Origin: CAZZKG01 sp964654825
GTDB taxonomy: Bacteria; Gemmatimonadota; CAZMKB01
Length of the DNA stretch: 27,838 nt
Direction: 5' to 3'
Assembly: GCA_964654825.1 (NCBI GenBank)
Contig: CAZZKG010000050.1
Location: 1 to 27,838, forward strand
The stretch's first letter is position 1; each line of letters opens with the position of its first letter. A program made the position numbers and the translations under genes. Below, in pieces: positions 1 through 8,307 of this stretch. The notes beneath the pieces are model-generated. The model was given only the letters and a program-made list of their open reading frames with translations. It made no database searches and was not told where the DNA came from.

Positions 1-2
1 TA

Positions 3-31
3 TTGACAGAGTTTCACCCGGAGTTTATGTT
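3..31 (+). promoter_or_regulatory. Candidate sigma-70 promoter for the tRNA gene
   Basis: A perfect -35 TTGACA at 3-8 is followed after 17 bases by TATGTT at 26-31, which matches four of six -10 positions. Transcription would start near base 38, about 45 bases before the tRNA. The downstream glmM could be read from the same transcript, since no terminator is visible between them. The weak -10 keeps confidence moderate. Confidence 0.45.
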
Positions 32-82
32 TATGTCGTTGATCCGGTCTCTGCCAAAGACCCCGATCTCTGTAACCCTTTC

Positions 83-156
83 GCCACCATAGCTCAGCTG
101 GCCAGAGCAACGCATTCGTAATGCGTAGGTCGAGGGTTCGAATCCCTCTGGTGGCT
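83..156 (+). tRNA. tRNA-Thr (anticodon CGT)
   Basis: The 74-base sequence folds into a complete cloverleaf. The acceptor stem is GCCACCA with TGGTGGC, the D stem GCTC with GAGC, and the anticodon stem ACGCA with TGCGT around the loop TTCGTAA. The T arm is GAGGG/CCCTC around TTCGAAT. The anticodon CGT at positions 34-36 reads ACG threonine codons. The discriminator base is T at 156 and no CCA is encoded, so the CCA end must be added after transcription. Confidence 0.95.
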
Positions 157-259
157 TATACTTGTGTGTTATTCGTTCAGCGCGTAACCCCACTCCATCG
201 CGTCTCGTACCGGTACTCTTGTTTATTACGATGATAAAACACAGGGAGTCCTTCTGCAC

Positions 260-1603
260 ATGCTCAAGGTGAGTGTATCAGGCATACGGGGAATCGTCGG
301 CGAATCACTGACGCCGGAGGTGGCGCTACGGTTTTCGGCCGCTTTCGGGAACATTCTCGGTGGCGGGGCCGTCGTCGTGGGAAGGGACACGAGGCCGAGC
401 GGCGAGGGGCTCACGGCTGCGGTAGTCTCGGGACTCCTCGCGACCGGCTGCGACGTCACCGACATCGGCATCGCTCCGACGCCGACAGTGCTGTTTGCGA
501 GGAAAAGCCTCGGTGCCACCGGTGCCGTCGTGGTCACGGCCAGCCACAACCCCGAGGAATGGAACGCGCTCAAGATCGTGGGGCCGGACGGCCTGTTCCT
601 CCACGGGGATCTGAGCGAGCAGCTCCTCGAACGTTACTCGAACGGTGAAATTACCTGGAACAGCTGGGAGGGCGCAGGCGTATACTCTGAGGTGGATGGA
701 ATCTCCCGGCATCTCGAATCTATCCTCTCTCTTCCTGTTATCGATGCCGATCGGATAAAAGACAGGGGATACCGTGTTGTCATCGACTGTGTGAACGGAG
801 CAGGGAGTGAGGCCGCTTCAAAACTTCTCTCGAGTCTCGGCTGCGAAGTGACCGGCATAAACTGCGGGATGAGCGGTGATTTTACCCGAGGCCCCGAACC
901 GGTTGCCGAGAATCTCGGGGAACTCGAAAAAGAGGTCGTAAAACAGAAGGCGGACATCGGTTTCGCCCTCGACCCGGACGCGGACAGGCTGTCGATCGTC
1001 GATGAGACGGGAAGTGCCATCGGTGAAGAGATGACGCTGCCGCTCGTGATCGATCTCATCCTCGAGAAGGAGCCAGGTCCCGTCGTGGTGAATCTCTCGA
1101 CGTCGCTGGTCTGTGAAGAAGTCGCAGGTGCCCACGGCGTAAAATGTTTTCGGGCGCCGGTGGGTGAGGCGAATGTCGCTCTCTTGATGCGGGGCCGGGG
1201 AGCAGTGATCGGGGGTGAGGGTAACGGAGGTGTGATGTATCCCGGGCTTCATACGGCCCGGGACGGGATCCTGGGGATGGCGCTTGTGCTGCAGCACATG
1301 GCAGAGAAGGAGAAGACGATCGGTGAGGTCGTGAAGGCGTACCCGGCGTACCACATCATCAAGAGAAAAGTCGAAGTGAAGGATGGCAGCACCGGAGACA
1401 TTCTCCGGGAGCTCGAGTCACATGCTTTTGGAAACGTGAACCGGGATGACGGTCTGAGGATATCGGGTGGAGGGAAGTGGGTGCACCTGAGACCCTCCAA
1501 CACGGAGCCTGTCCTGCGGATCATCGCCGAAGCCCGGTCTCCGGAAGAAGCACTCGGACTGGCGACAGAGTTCGAGGAAATAATCATTGAGCTTTTAGAG
1601 TGA
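260..1603 (+). CDS. glmM: Phosphoglucosamine mutase (phosphohexomutase superfamily)
   Basis: The 447-residue protein would interconvert glucosamine-6-phosphate and glucosamine-1-phosphate in the cytoplasm, a step towards UDP-GlcNAc for peptidoglycan and surface sugars. It shows the four hallmark loops of the alpha-D-phosphohexomutase superfamily: TASHNP at 93-98 with the phosphoserine Ser95, the metal loop DPDADR at 238-243, the sugar loop GEGNGG at 319-324, and the phosphate-binding loop RPSNTEP at 411-417. The active-site context SHNPEEWNALK resembles the archaeal-type branch more than E. coli GlmM, so activity on other hexose phosphates cannot be excluded. The adjacent glmS supports the glucosamine assignment. 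The ATG lies about 10 bases after AGGGAG. Confidence 0.9.
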   Translation: MLKVSVSGIRGIVGESLTPEVALRFSAAFGNILGGGAVVVGRDTRPSGEGLTAAVVSGLLATGCDVTDIGIAPTPTVLFARKSLGATGAVVVTASHNPEEWNALKIVGPDGLFLHGDLSEQLLERYSNGEITWNSWEGAGVYSEVDGISRHLESILSLPVIDADRIKDRGYRVVIDCVNGAGSEAASKLLSSLGCEVTGINCGMSGDFTRGPEPVAENLGELEKEVVKQKADIGFALDPDADRLSIVDETGSAIGEEMTLPLVIDLILEKEPGPVVVNLSTSLVCEEVAGAHGVKCFRAPVGEANVALLMRGRGAVIGGEGNGGVMYPGLHTARDGILGMALVLQHMAEKEKTIGEVVKAYPAYHIIKRKVEVKDGSTGDILRELESHAFGNVNRDDGLRISGGGKWVHLRPSNTEPVLRIIAEARSPEEALGLATEFEEIIIELLE

Positions 1604-1688
1604 GTATGTTATAGATTAGCGAATTCCTGAGGGGGATACAGATTCTCCCGAACGGCAACTTTCTGGACAACTCGCAAGGACGGTAAGG

Positions 1689-3518
1689 GTGTGCGGCATA
1701 ATCGGATTCATCGGAGATAAAGAAGCGGTACCATTACTGCTCGAGGGTCTCAAGAAACTCGAGTACCGGGGGTACGATTCCGCCGGTATCTCTTTACTGG
1801 ATGGTGACAAACTCACGACCATCAAACGGCCGGGGAAGATCGCCGATTTCGAGAATGTCGTGCTGGAGGAGAATCCACGCGGCACCCTGGGGATCGCCCA
1901 CACGAGATGGGCCACGCACGGTGCTCCGACGCAGGAAAACGCCCATCCCCACACTGGCTGCCATGGTGAACTGTCGGTCGTTCACAACGGGATCATCGAG
2001 AACTGCTACGCCCTCCGCAGGAAACTCGAGGCGGAAGGCCACAACTTCACAACCGATACCGACACCGAAGTCCTCGCCCACCTGATCGAACAGTACTTCG
2101 ATGGCTGTCTCGAAGATGCTGTGAGACAGGCCCTCCGGAAGGTCGAGGGAACTTACGGTATGGTTGTCATCTCCTCTAAGGATCCGGACAAGATCGTCGC
2201 CGCCAGAATGGGGAGCCCTCTCGTGCTCGGGATCGCCAACGGAGATTATTATGTTGCATCCGACGTGAGTGCTCTCGTCTCCCACACAAGGCAGGTCATC
2301 TACCTCGACGACGGTGAGATGCTCACCCTCACGAGAGAGGGCTACACGACCACCGACCTCAACAATATCGAGATATTCAAAAACATCTCCGAGGTGTCTC
2401 TCGACATCAAGGAGATACAGAAGGGCGGCTATCCCCACTTCATGCTCAAGGAGATCATGGAGCAGCCGGCCTCTATCCGGAACAGCATGCGGGGAAGGCT
2501 CCTCAGGTACGACGGTACTGCCAAGTTCGGCGGCCTGAACATCACGAGAGCACAACTCGAAGAAGTCGAGCGTATCGTCATCACCGCCTGCGGCACATCG
2601 TGGCACGCCGCTCTCATCGGTGAGTACATGATCGAGGAGCTCGCACGTGTACCGGTCGAAGTCGAGTATGCGTCAGAGTTTCGGTACCGTGATCCGATTG
2701 TCACACCGAAGAGCCTCGTGATCGCGATCAGCCAGTCGGGTGAGACTGCCGACACGCTTGCGGCGATACGTGAAGCGAAGCGCCGGGGCGCGAAGATCTT
2801 CGGGATCGTCAACGTGGTCGGGAGCACGATCGCCCGCGAGGCCGACGGGGGTATATACATCCATGCGGGTCCTGAGATCGGAGTCGCATCGACCAAGGCA
2901 TTCAGCTCTCAGATAACATCGCTCGCTCTGTTTACCCTGCTGCTGGGGAGGATCAGAGGAGCCATCACGCCGGAGAAGGGGAGAGAAATCATTTCGGCCA
3001 TTGAGAAGCTCCCGCATCAGGTGGAGGAGATCCTTGGCCGGAACGATCAGATCCTCGAGTTGAGCAGGAAGTACTGTAACCATGTCAATTTTCTCTACCT
3101 TGGCCGGGGATACAACTTCCCCGCCGCGCTCGAGGGTGCGCTCAAGATGAAAGAAATTTCGTACATCCATGCAGAGGGTTATCCGGCGGCAGAGATGAAA
3201 CACGGCCCGATCGCCCTCATCGATGAAAATATGCCGGTCGTGTTCATCGCAGTGAAGGATTCGGTCCATCAGAAGGTTCTCTCGAACATCCAGGAAGTGA
3301 AAGCGCGCCAGGGCAATGTCATCGCAATCGCCAACGAGGGGGACACCGAGCTCGAAAAACTCGCCGACCACGTGATCACCGTACCCGAGACCATAGAAGC
3401 TCTCTCCCCGGTCCTCACGACCATACCCCTCCAGCTTCTCGCTTACCATGTGGCGGTGCTCAGGGGATGTGATGTCGACAAGCCGCGTAACCTGGCGAAG
3501 AGCGTGACAGTCGAGTAA
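1689..3518 (+). CDS. glmS: Glutamine-fructose-6-phosphate aminotransferase (isomerizing)
   Basis: This enzyme makes glucosamine-6-phosphate from fructose-6-phosphate and glutamine, directly upstream of GlmM in the pathway. The 609 residues match the E. coli length. The N-terminal Ntn-type glutaminase begins M-C-G-I-I-G, so Cys2 becomes the nucleophile after Met removal. Two SIS domains follow, with motifs TACGTSWHA and SQSGETADT, and the C-terminus DKPRNLAKSVTVE is canonical. The start is GTG, fixed by the need for Cys2 and by AAGGA about 8 bases upstream. It lies 85 bases after glmM. No glmS ribozyme fits in that short gap. Confidence 0.97.
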   Translation: MCGIIGFIGDKEAVPLLLEGLKKLEYRGYDSAGISLLDGDKLTTIKRPGKIADFENVVLEENPRGTLGIAHTRWATHGAPTQENAHPHTGCHGELSVVHNGIIENCYALRRKLEAEGHNFTTDTDTEVLAHLIEQYFDGCLEDAVRQALRKVEGTYGMVVISSKDPDKIVAARMGSPLVLGIANGDYYVASDVSALVSHTRQVIYLDDGEMLTLTREGYTTTDLNNIEIFKNISEVSLDIKEIQKGGYPHFMLKEIMEQPASIRNSMRGRLLRYDGTAKFGGLNITRAQLEEVERIVITACGTSWHAALIGEYMIEELARVPVEVEYASEFRYRDPIVTPKSLVIAISQSGETADTLAAIREAKRRGAKIFGIVNVVGSTIAREADGGIYIHAGPEIGVASTKAFSSQITSLALFTLLLGRIRGAITPEKGREIISAIEKLPHQVEEILGRNDQILELSRKYCNHVNFLYLGRGYNFPAALEGALKMKEISYIHAEGYPAAEMKHGPIALIDENMPVVFIAVKDSVHQKVLSNIQEVKARQGNVIAIANEGDTELEKLADHVITVPETIEALSPVLTTIPLQLLAYHVAVLRGCDVDKPRNLAKSVTVE

Positions 3519-3535
3519 AGGAATAAAGCCCGCCG

Positions 3536-3973
3536 ATGAGAGTTGTCCTCCAGAGAGTGTCAAAAGCCGGTGTCACCGTATACGGGAAAGAGATATCCTC
3601 GATCGGTAGAGGTCTCCTCCTGCTGGTGGGTGTCGGCAAGGGGGATAACGAAGAGAACATTACCTGGCTAGCCGAGAAATGCGTGAACCTGCGTATCTTC
3701 CCCGACGAAGAGGACAGGATGAACCTGTCTCTGCTCGACATCGGCGGAGAAGTGCTTGCCATCTCGCAGTTCACACTCTATGGAAACATCCGGAAAGGGA
3801 GAAGGCCGAGCTTCGTCGACGCCGCACCGCCTGAAGAGGCAGTAACACTTTTCGACCGGTTTGTCGAGATCATCGGTGGTATGGGAGTTGTCGTGAAGAA
3901 GGGAATGTTCGGAGCGATGATGGATGTCGAGCTCATCAACACCGGCCCGGTCACGATCATCATGGAAAGGTGA
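3536..3973 (+). CDS. dtd: D-aminoacyl-tRNA deacylase
   Basis: The 145-residue protein removes D-amino acids (and mischarged glycine) from tRNAs. The N-terminus MRVVLQRVSKAGV and the two active-site motifs of the family, SQFTL at 77-81 and NTGPVT at 135-140, are present, and length is normal for bacterial Dtd. It starts 17 bases after glmS and ends one base before the maf start, so it sits in a tight operon. Confidence 0.96.
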   Translation: MRVVLQRVSKAGVTVYGKEISSIGRGLLLLVGVGKGDNEENITWLAEKCVNLRIFPDEEDRMNLSLLDIGGEVLAISQFTLYGNIRKGRRPSFVDAAPPEEAVTLFDRFVEIIGGMGVVVKKGMFGAMMDVELINTGPVTIIMER

Positions 3974-3974
3974 A

Positions 3975-4589
3975 ATGGAATCTCGTGAGACAGCGGTTCC
4001 CTTCGTACTCGCTTCTGCTTCCCCGAGGAGGAAGATGCTTCTCGAGATGATCGGACTACCGCACGAGGTGATCCCACCGACGCTCGAAGAGGACATCTTC
4101 GTCTGCGACGATCCTCCCGAAAGGGTTCTCACTCTGGCCAGGGAGAAGGCGAACAGGGTGAGGGACGGTGTGAAGGAGGGGGTCATCCTTGGTGCCGACA
4201 CGCTCGTGGTGCACAACGGGTGGATCCTCGAGAAACCGCGATCCCGCGCGGATGCCGTCAGGATGCTCACCACTCTTGCAAACGAGTGGCACGAAGTGTA
4301 CACCGGTTTGCACCTTATCGACACTGGCACTGACAGCTCCCGGAGGGGTTACGAAGTGACCCGCGTACGGTTCAGAGATCTGGACCGCGACGAAATTGAT
4401 GTCTATCTTGATACAGGAGAACCTATGGATAAGGCCGGGAGTTACGGCATCCAGGGGTTCGGGGCCGTATTCATCGAACGTGTCGAGGGCTGCTATTTCA
4501 ACGTCGTGGGGCTGCCACTCTACAAACTGATCCTGCTCCTCTCGGAACTCGGCTACTGTTTCGATTTCAAAAGACTCAGGAGAAAGTGA
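3975..4589 (+). CDS. maf: Maf family nucleoside triphosphate pyrophosphatase
   Basis: Maf proteins hydrolyse dTTP/UTP or modified nucleotides to monophosphates, a house-cleaning role. The chosen ATG gives 204 residues and places the signature ASASPRR at 13-19. The catalytic region GADT with Asp75 and the later YGIQGFGAVFIERVEG region fit the YhdE-like branch. A longer frame extends upstream to 3924, but it overlaps dtd and adds a serine/arginine-rich stretch with no family resemblance. The ATG one base after the dtd stop is therefore preferred. Substrate specificity is inferred. Confidence 0.92.
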   Translation: MESRETAVPFVLASASPRRKMLLEMIGLPHEVIPPTLEEDIFVCDDPPERVLTLAREKANRVRDGVKEGVILGADTLVVHNGWILEKPRSRADAVRMLTTLANEWHEVYTGLHLIDTGTDSSRRGYEVTRVRFRDLDRDEIDVYLDTGEPMDKAGSYGIQGFGAVFIERVEGCYFNVVGLPLYKLILLLSELGYCFDFKRLRRK

Positions 4590-4590
4590 A

Positions 4591-5628
4591 TTGATTGAAG
4601 CTATTCGATACAACGGCGATACGGTCCGGATTATAGATCAGACCGAGCTTCCCGGTAATCTCGTCTACCGGGATCTGAAGACTGCGGAAGAAGTGCGCGA
4701 AGCGATCAGGGCCCTCAGGATCCGAGGCGCTCCGGCAATCGGGATCGCCGGTGCCATGGGTGTATACCTCGGCCTGGCCGAAAAAGAATTCACGGGTGAA
4801 GCCCAGCTGTTCGAGGAACTCGAACATGTGTCGCACTTCATGGCCACAGCCAGACCGACCGCGTACAACCTGTTCTGGGCGATAGACCGGGTGAAACAGA
4901 AGGCGCTGACCGCAGGGGGGAAGGGGCCCAAGGAGATCCTCAGATCGATCAGGAGCGAGAGTGAGGCCATTCTTGAGGAGGAGAAGCTGATGTCCCGAAG
5001 GATGGGAGAGAACGCGAATTCTCTGATAATGGACGGGGCGACTGTCTTAACCCATTGCAATACCGGCAGCCTTGCCACGGGGGGCATCGGGACGGCGCTC
5101 GCCGGGATCTACGCGGCGAAAGAGGCCGGAAAGACGGTAAGAGTGTTCTCCTGCGAAACGCGACCTCTTCTTCAGGGAGCGCGCCTCACGGTGTGGGAGC
5201 TCATGGAGGAAGGGATCGAGGTTACCCTGATCACCGACAACATGGCGGCTCACGTCATGCGCGACAAGGGGGTTGACCTGGTGATGCTCGGGGCCGACAG
5301 GATTGCCCGAAACGGCGATACTGCCAACAAGATAGGGACTTACCAGCACGCTCTGAGCGCTCAGGCGCACGGGATCCCTTTCTACGTCGTCGCGCCCATC
5401 TCTTCGATCGACCTGGAAACCCCGAGCGGGGAGGATATCGAGATCGAGGAGCGGGACGAAACTGAGGTGGCCGAGATACGGGGATACAGGATCGCCCCGG
5501 TCGGGGCAGCCGTCTACAATCCCGCATTTGATGTGACTCCCGCTGCCCTTATTACGGCAATCGTGACTGACAGGGGAATAGTGGAAAAACCGGACGAAAA
5601 AAAGATACTGAATCATTGCCGGAAATAG
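4591..5628 (+). CDS. mtnA: S-methyl-5-thioribose-1-phosphate isomerase
   Basis: This enzyme converts methylthioribose-1-phosphate to methylthioribulose-1-phosphate in methionine salvage. The 345 residues carry the MtnA motifs RGAPAIGIAGA near 45-55, THCNTGSLAT with catalytic Cys156, CETRPLLQGARLT near 188-200, and GADRIARNGDTANKIGT with catalytic Asp236. These separate it from eIF2B-like relatives. The start is TTG, one base after the maf stop, with AGGAG 8 bases upstream. No other methionine-salvage gene is adjacent, which is common. Confidence 0.93.
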   Translation: MIEAIRYNGDTVRIIDQTELPGNLVYRDLKTAEEVREAIRALRIRGAPAIGIAGAMGVYLGLAEKEFTGEAQLFEELEHVSHFMATARPTAYNLFWAIDRVKQKALTAGGKGPKEILRSIRSESEAILEEEKLMSRRMGENANSLIMDGATVLTHCNTGSLATGGIGTALAGIYAAKEAGKTVRVFSCETRPLLQGARLTVWELMEEGIEVTLITDNMAAHVMRDKGVDLVMLGADRIARNGDTANKIGTYQHALSAQAHGIPFYVVAPISSIDLETPSGEDIEIEERDETEVAEIRGYRIAPVGAAVYNPAFDVTPAALITAIVTDRGIVEKPDEKKILNHCRK

Positions 5629-5638
5629 CTTGAAAATA

Positions 5639-5680
5639 TTGACAATATATAATTTCGATATAGATTTTAGAATCTATATC
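5639..5680 (+). promoter_or_regulatory. Candidate rplM promoter with a perfect 10-bp inverted repeat
   Basis: TTGACA at 5639-5644 is a perfect -35. A weak TAGATT lies 16 bases downstream at 5661-5666, and a full TATAAT sits at 5648-5653 without a good -35, so the exact -10 is uncertain. A perfect inverted repeat, GATATAGATT (5657-5666), loop TTAG, AATCTATATC (5671-5680), overlaps the core promoter or the first transcribed bases. It has no U-run, so it is not a terminator for mtnA. A repressor operator or an RNA hairpin for feedback on the L13-S9 operon are both possible. Confidence 0.55.
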
Positions 5681-5706
5681 ATAAATTGTGAACAGGAGTA
5701 TTCGGT

Positions 5707-6147
5707 TTGAAAACAATGATTCCGAAAAAAGAACAAATCGAGCAGAAATGGTATCTCATCGATGCCGATGGACAGATACTCGGGCGCCTGGCCACACAAG
5801 TGGCACAAATCCTCAGAGGCAAGCACAAACCGATCTTCACACCGCATCTGGACACGGGTGATTTTGTGGTGATCGTAAATGCTGACAAGGTGCGGCTCAC
5901 CGGGAAAAAAGTCGAGCAGAAAGAGTACTTCAGGCACAGCGGTTATCCCGGCGGGGGCAGGTTCATCAGTTTCCGGAGGATGATCGACCGACACCCGGAC
6001 AGGGTGATCAGACTGGCGGTGAAGGGGATGCTTCCACACAACCGTCTGGGCCGAAAACTCCTGAAAAAGCTCAAGGTGTACAGCGGCTCTAAACATCCGC
6101 ACGAGGCACAGAAACCCGAATCGTTCGAGCTTCCGTACCGTGCGTAA
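5707..6147 (+). CDS. rplM: 50S ribosomal protein L13
   Basis: L13 is an early-assembling large-subunit protein. The 146 residues include the typical N-terminus KKEQIEQKWYLIDADGQ, the GRLAT segment, and the HSGYPGG and MLPHNRLGR regions, at normal family length. The TTG at 5707 is chosen because AGGAG at 5694-5698 is 8 bases away and the resulting MKT start matches other L13 proteins. The in-frame ATG at 5716 would be 17 bases from the SD. It begins the ribosomal block that continues into rpsI and rpsB. Confidence 0.97.
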   Translation: MKTMIPKKEQIEQKWYLIDADGQILGRLATQVAQILRGKHKPIFTPHLDTGDFVVIVNADKVRLTGKKVEQKEYFRHSGYPGGGRFISFRRMIDRHPDRVIRLAVKGMLPHNRLGRKLLKKLKVYSGSKHPHEAQKPESFELPYRA

Positions 6148-6195
6148 GGTTTTTTCCGTGGTACCACCGCACGGCGTCTGTCGATGGTGTTTTTT
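6138..6195 (+). promoter_or_regulatory. Structured rplM-rpsI intercistronic leader
   Basis: CCGTGCG at 6138-6144 pairs perfectly with CGCACGG at 6168-6174, enclosing the rplM stop codon. Inside this lies the palindrome GTGGTACCAC (6158-6167). A CACCG/TGGTG pairing could alternatively form just before a run of six T at 6190-6195, resembling a weak attenuator. These pairings are visible in the sequence; any role in setting the rplM/rpsI ratio is inference. Confidence 0.35.
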
Positions 6196-6263
6196 AAGCG
6201 AGATTATACATATGGATATGCAGCAGCAGGTAAAGCCCTGATCACTCACGATGGAGGATGATT

Positions 6264-6656
6264 TTGAGCGAAAACTACATACATGCCATCGGGTCGAGAA
6301 AGACCTCCGGCGCCCGGGTGTATCTGATACCGGGTAAGGGTGAATGGCTCGTCAACGGAAAGCCCATCGCCAGTTATTTCAGCAAAGAGGGTCACGTCAA
6401 CACCTGCGAAGAACCGCTCAAGCTGGTGGACGCCCTCGGCAAATTCGACATCAAGGCCAGGGTGAGGGGTGGGGGGCTCAGCGGCCAGGCGGATGCGATC
6501 CGCCACGCGGTGGCGAAAGCCCTCGTTTTGATCGATGAGAACTATAAAAAACCGATGAAGGATGCTGGGTTTCTCACGCGGGACGCCCGCATGGTCGAAC
6601 GAAAAAAATACGGGAGACCGAAAGCCAGAAAACGGTTTCAATTTTCCAAGAGGTAA
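6264..6656 (+). CDS. rpsI: 30S ribosomal protein S9
   Basis: S9 is a small-subunit protein whose conserved C-terminal Lys-Arg contacts P-site tRNA. The C-terminus KYGRPKARKRFQFSKR is diagnostic, as are GSRKTSGARV near the start and GGGLSGQADAIRHAVAKAL. The preferred start is TTG at 6264, giving 130 residues, because GGAGG at 6253-6257 is 6 bases upstream. The in-frame ATG at 6258 directly abuts that SD and could hardly use it. Confidence 0.96.
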   Translation: MSENYIHAIGSRKTSGARVYLIPGKGEWLVNGKPIASYFSKEGHVNTCEEPLKLVDALGKFDIKARVRGGGLSGQADAIRHAVAKALVLIDENYKKPMKDAGFLTRDARMVERKKYGRPKARKRFQFSKR

Positions 6657-6670
6657 TAAACGGAGAGACT

Positions 6671-7684
6671 ATGGAGGTATCGACACTGAAAGATCTACTG
6701 GAAGCGGGTGTACACTTCGGCCACCAGACGAGACGATGGAATCCGAAGATGCGCAGGTTCATTTTCGGCGAACGAAACGGCATCTACATCATAGACCTTC
6801 AGAAAACTTTGCGGCAGCTTGAAAAAGCAAGAGGACTCGTGAAGGATAAAGTCGCTGATGGGGAAAAGGTGCTTTTCGTCGGTACGAAACGTCAGATAAA
6901 GGAAGTGGTTCGCGAAGAGGCTGTGCGGTGCGGCATGTACCACGTGACCAACCGGTGGCTCGGCGGCATGCTGACCAATTTCCAGACGATCCGCAAGAGC
7001 ATCCGCCGCTTGAAGGATCTCGAACAGAAGCAGGTTGACGGCTCCTTCGAGGGTCTGACCAAGAAGGAGGTTCAGAAACTCAAAAGGGAAACCGTAAAAC
7101 TCGAATCTATGCTCGGCGGCATTAAGGAAATGGATTCACTTCCCACGATACTGTTTATAGTCGATGCCAAAAAAGAGAAAATTGCCGTCAACGAGGCGAG
7201 AAAGCTCTCTATCCCGATCGTCGCCATCGTTGATACCAATTCAGACCCCGAACCGATAACCATTCCCATCGCCGGCAACGACGATGCTATCAGAAGCGTT
7301 CGGCTCATCACATCCGCGGTCGCCGGGTCCGTCATCGAGGGCAGCGCGATTCGCGAAGCCAGGATGCTGGAGGCTGTGCAGGAGAAGAAGGACGAGGAGG
7401 AGACCGTCGGAGAAGAAGTCGGTGGAGGAAAGCGAATCGAGGCTCCGGATGATGTCGATGTGGAAGAGGCCAAAAAACGCATGAAAGGGGTCGCGAAGAA
7501 AGTCAGGAAGACACGCAAGGTGAAAAAGACTTCAGAAAAAAATAGCCCTTCTGCGAAGACCAGGGAGAAATCTGCCGCTCCTCAGGAGGCTCCGCCCGAG
7601 GCAAAAGCCGCTGATACAGGGGGTGAGGGTGAGGTTACGAAGGGGCAGCCCGATCCTTCCGCTGATCATGGCAAAGATGAATAG
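6671..7684 (+). CDS. rpsB: 30S ribosomal protein S2 with long charged C-terminal extension
   Basis: S2 joins the small subunit late and helps hold S1. Residues 1 to about 235 are a normal S2, with LLEAGVHFGHQTRRWNPKM near 9-27, NRWLGGMLTNF near 94-104, and IPIVAIVDTNSDP near 181-193. Residues from about 236 to 337 form a tail rich in Lys, Glu, Ala and Pro that looks disordered. E. coli S2 is 241 residues, so the tail adds roughly 100. Similar tails occur in some bacterial S2 proteins, but its function here is unknown. It starts 14 bases after rpsI, behind GGAGA. Confidence 0.96.
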   Translation: MEVSTLKDLLEAGVHFGHQTRRWNPKMRRFIFGERNGIYIIDLQKTLRQLEKARGLVKDKVADGEKVLFVGTKRQIKEVVREEAVRCGMYHVTNRWLGGMLTNFQTIRKSIRRLKDLEQKQVDGSFEGLTKKEVQKLKRETVKLESMLGGIKEMDSLPTILFIVDAKKEKIAVNEARKLSIPIVAIVDTNSDPEPITIPIAGNDDAIRSVRLITSAVAGSVIEGSAIREARMLEAVQEKKDEEETVGEEVGGGKRIEAPDDVDVEEAKKRMKGVAKKVRKTRKVKKTSEKNSPSAKTREKSAAPQEAPPEAKAADTGGEGEVTKGQPDPSADHGKDE

Positions 7685-7703
7685 GAAGGAGTAGTTTACC
7701 GTA

Positions 7704-8297
7704 ATGAGTATCGCAGCCGCTGACGTAAAGAAACTCAGAGAGAAAACATCAGCTGGTATGATGGATTGCAAAAATGCTCTCGTTGAAGCAAAAGGTGACA
7801 TGGCACTCGCCGAAGATCTCCTTCGCAAGAAGGGGCTGTCGAGAGTAGCGAGAAGGTCCGAGAGGGTTGCGGATCAGGGTATGATCGATTCCTATATCCA
7901 TCCCGGCAATAAAATTGGTGTACTCATCGAGCTCAACTGTGAGACGGATTTCGTTGCGAGGACGGACGAATTCAAAAAACTCGCCAGAGATCTTGCCATG
8001 CAGGTGGCCGCAACCAATCCGCTTGCGGTAGACAGGGAAGGCATCGATGCGTCGACACTCGATAAAGAGAAGGAGATCTTCCGTGCCCAGGCGATCGAGT
8101 CCGGGAAGCCGGAGAATATCGCCGATAAAATAGTAGAAGGCAGGATCAACAAATTCTACCAGGAAGTGTGCCTTCTCGAGCAGGCGTTTGTAAAGGACAC
8201 CGAACGGACCGTCCAGGATGTGGTCAACGACGTCAGTGCCAAGACAGGAGAGAAGGTCAGCGTAAGGAGATTCGCACGGTATCAGCTAGGAGAGTAA
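7704..8297 (+). CDS. tsf: Elongation factor Ts
   Basis: EF-Ts is the guanine nucleotide exchange factor for EF-Tu. The 197 residues start with the UBA-like N-terminal domain (VKKLREKTSAGMMDCKNAL) and contain the exchange motif TDFVAR at 81-86. The protein is the short form, as in Thermus, lacking most of the second core domain repeat found in the 283-residue E. coli protein. It follows rpsB by 19 bases, the near-universal order. Confidence 0.97.
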   Translation: MSIAAADVKKLREKTSAGMMDCKNALVEAKGDMALAEDLLRKKGLSRVARRSERVADQGMIDSYIHPGNKIGVLIELNCETDFVARTDEFKKLARDLAMQVAATNPLAVDREGIDASTLDKEKEIFRAQAIESGKPENIADKIVEGRINKFYQEVCLLEQAFVKDTERTVQDVVNDVSAKTGEKVSVRRFARYQLGE

Positions 8298-8307
8298 CAT
8301 CCTCTCT
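8289..8307 (+). promoter_or_regulatory. SD-sequestering hairpin between tsf and pyrH
   Basis: The only SD-like sequence for pyrH, GGAGAG at 8289-8294, can pair with CTCTCT at 8302-8307 (five Watson-Crick pairs and one G-U), with the tsf stop TAA in the loop. A ribosome terminating on tsf would melt the stem, which suggests translational coupling. The linear SD-to-ATG distance is unusually long (13 bases). The coupling is inference. Confidence 0.35.

Noticed and set aside
1604..1688. Possible glmS ribozyme upstream of glmS
   Set aside because: The gap is only 85 bases, too short for the ribozyme, and the core sequence is not seen.
1794..2606. 270-codon minus-strand frame inside glmS
   Set aside because: It lies fully antisense to an unmistakable glmS with no SD or family resemblance.
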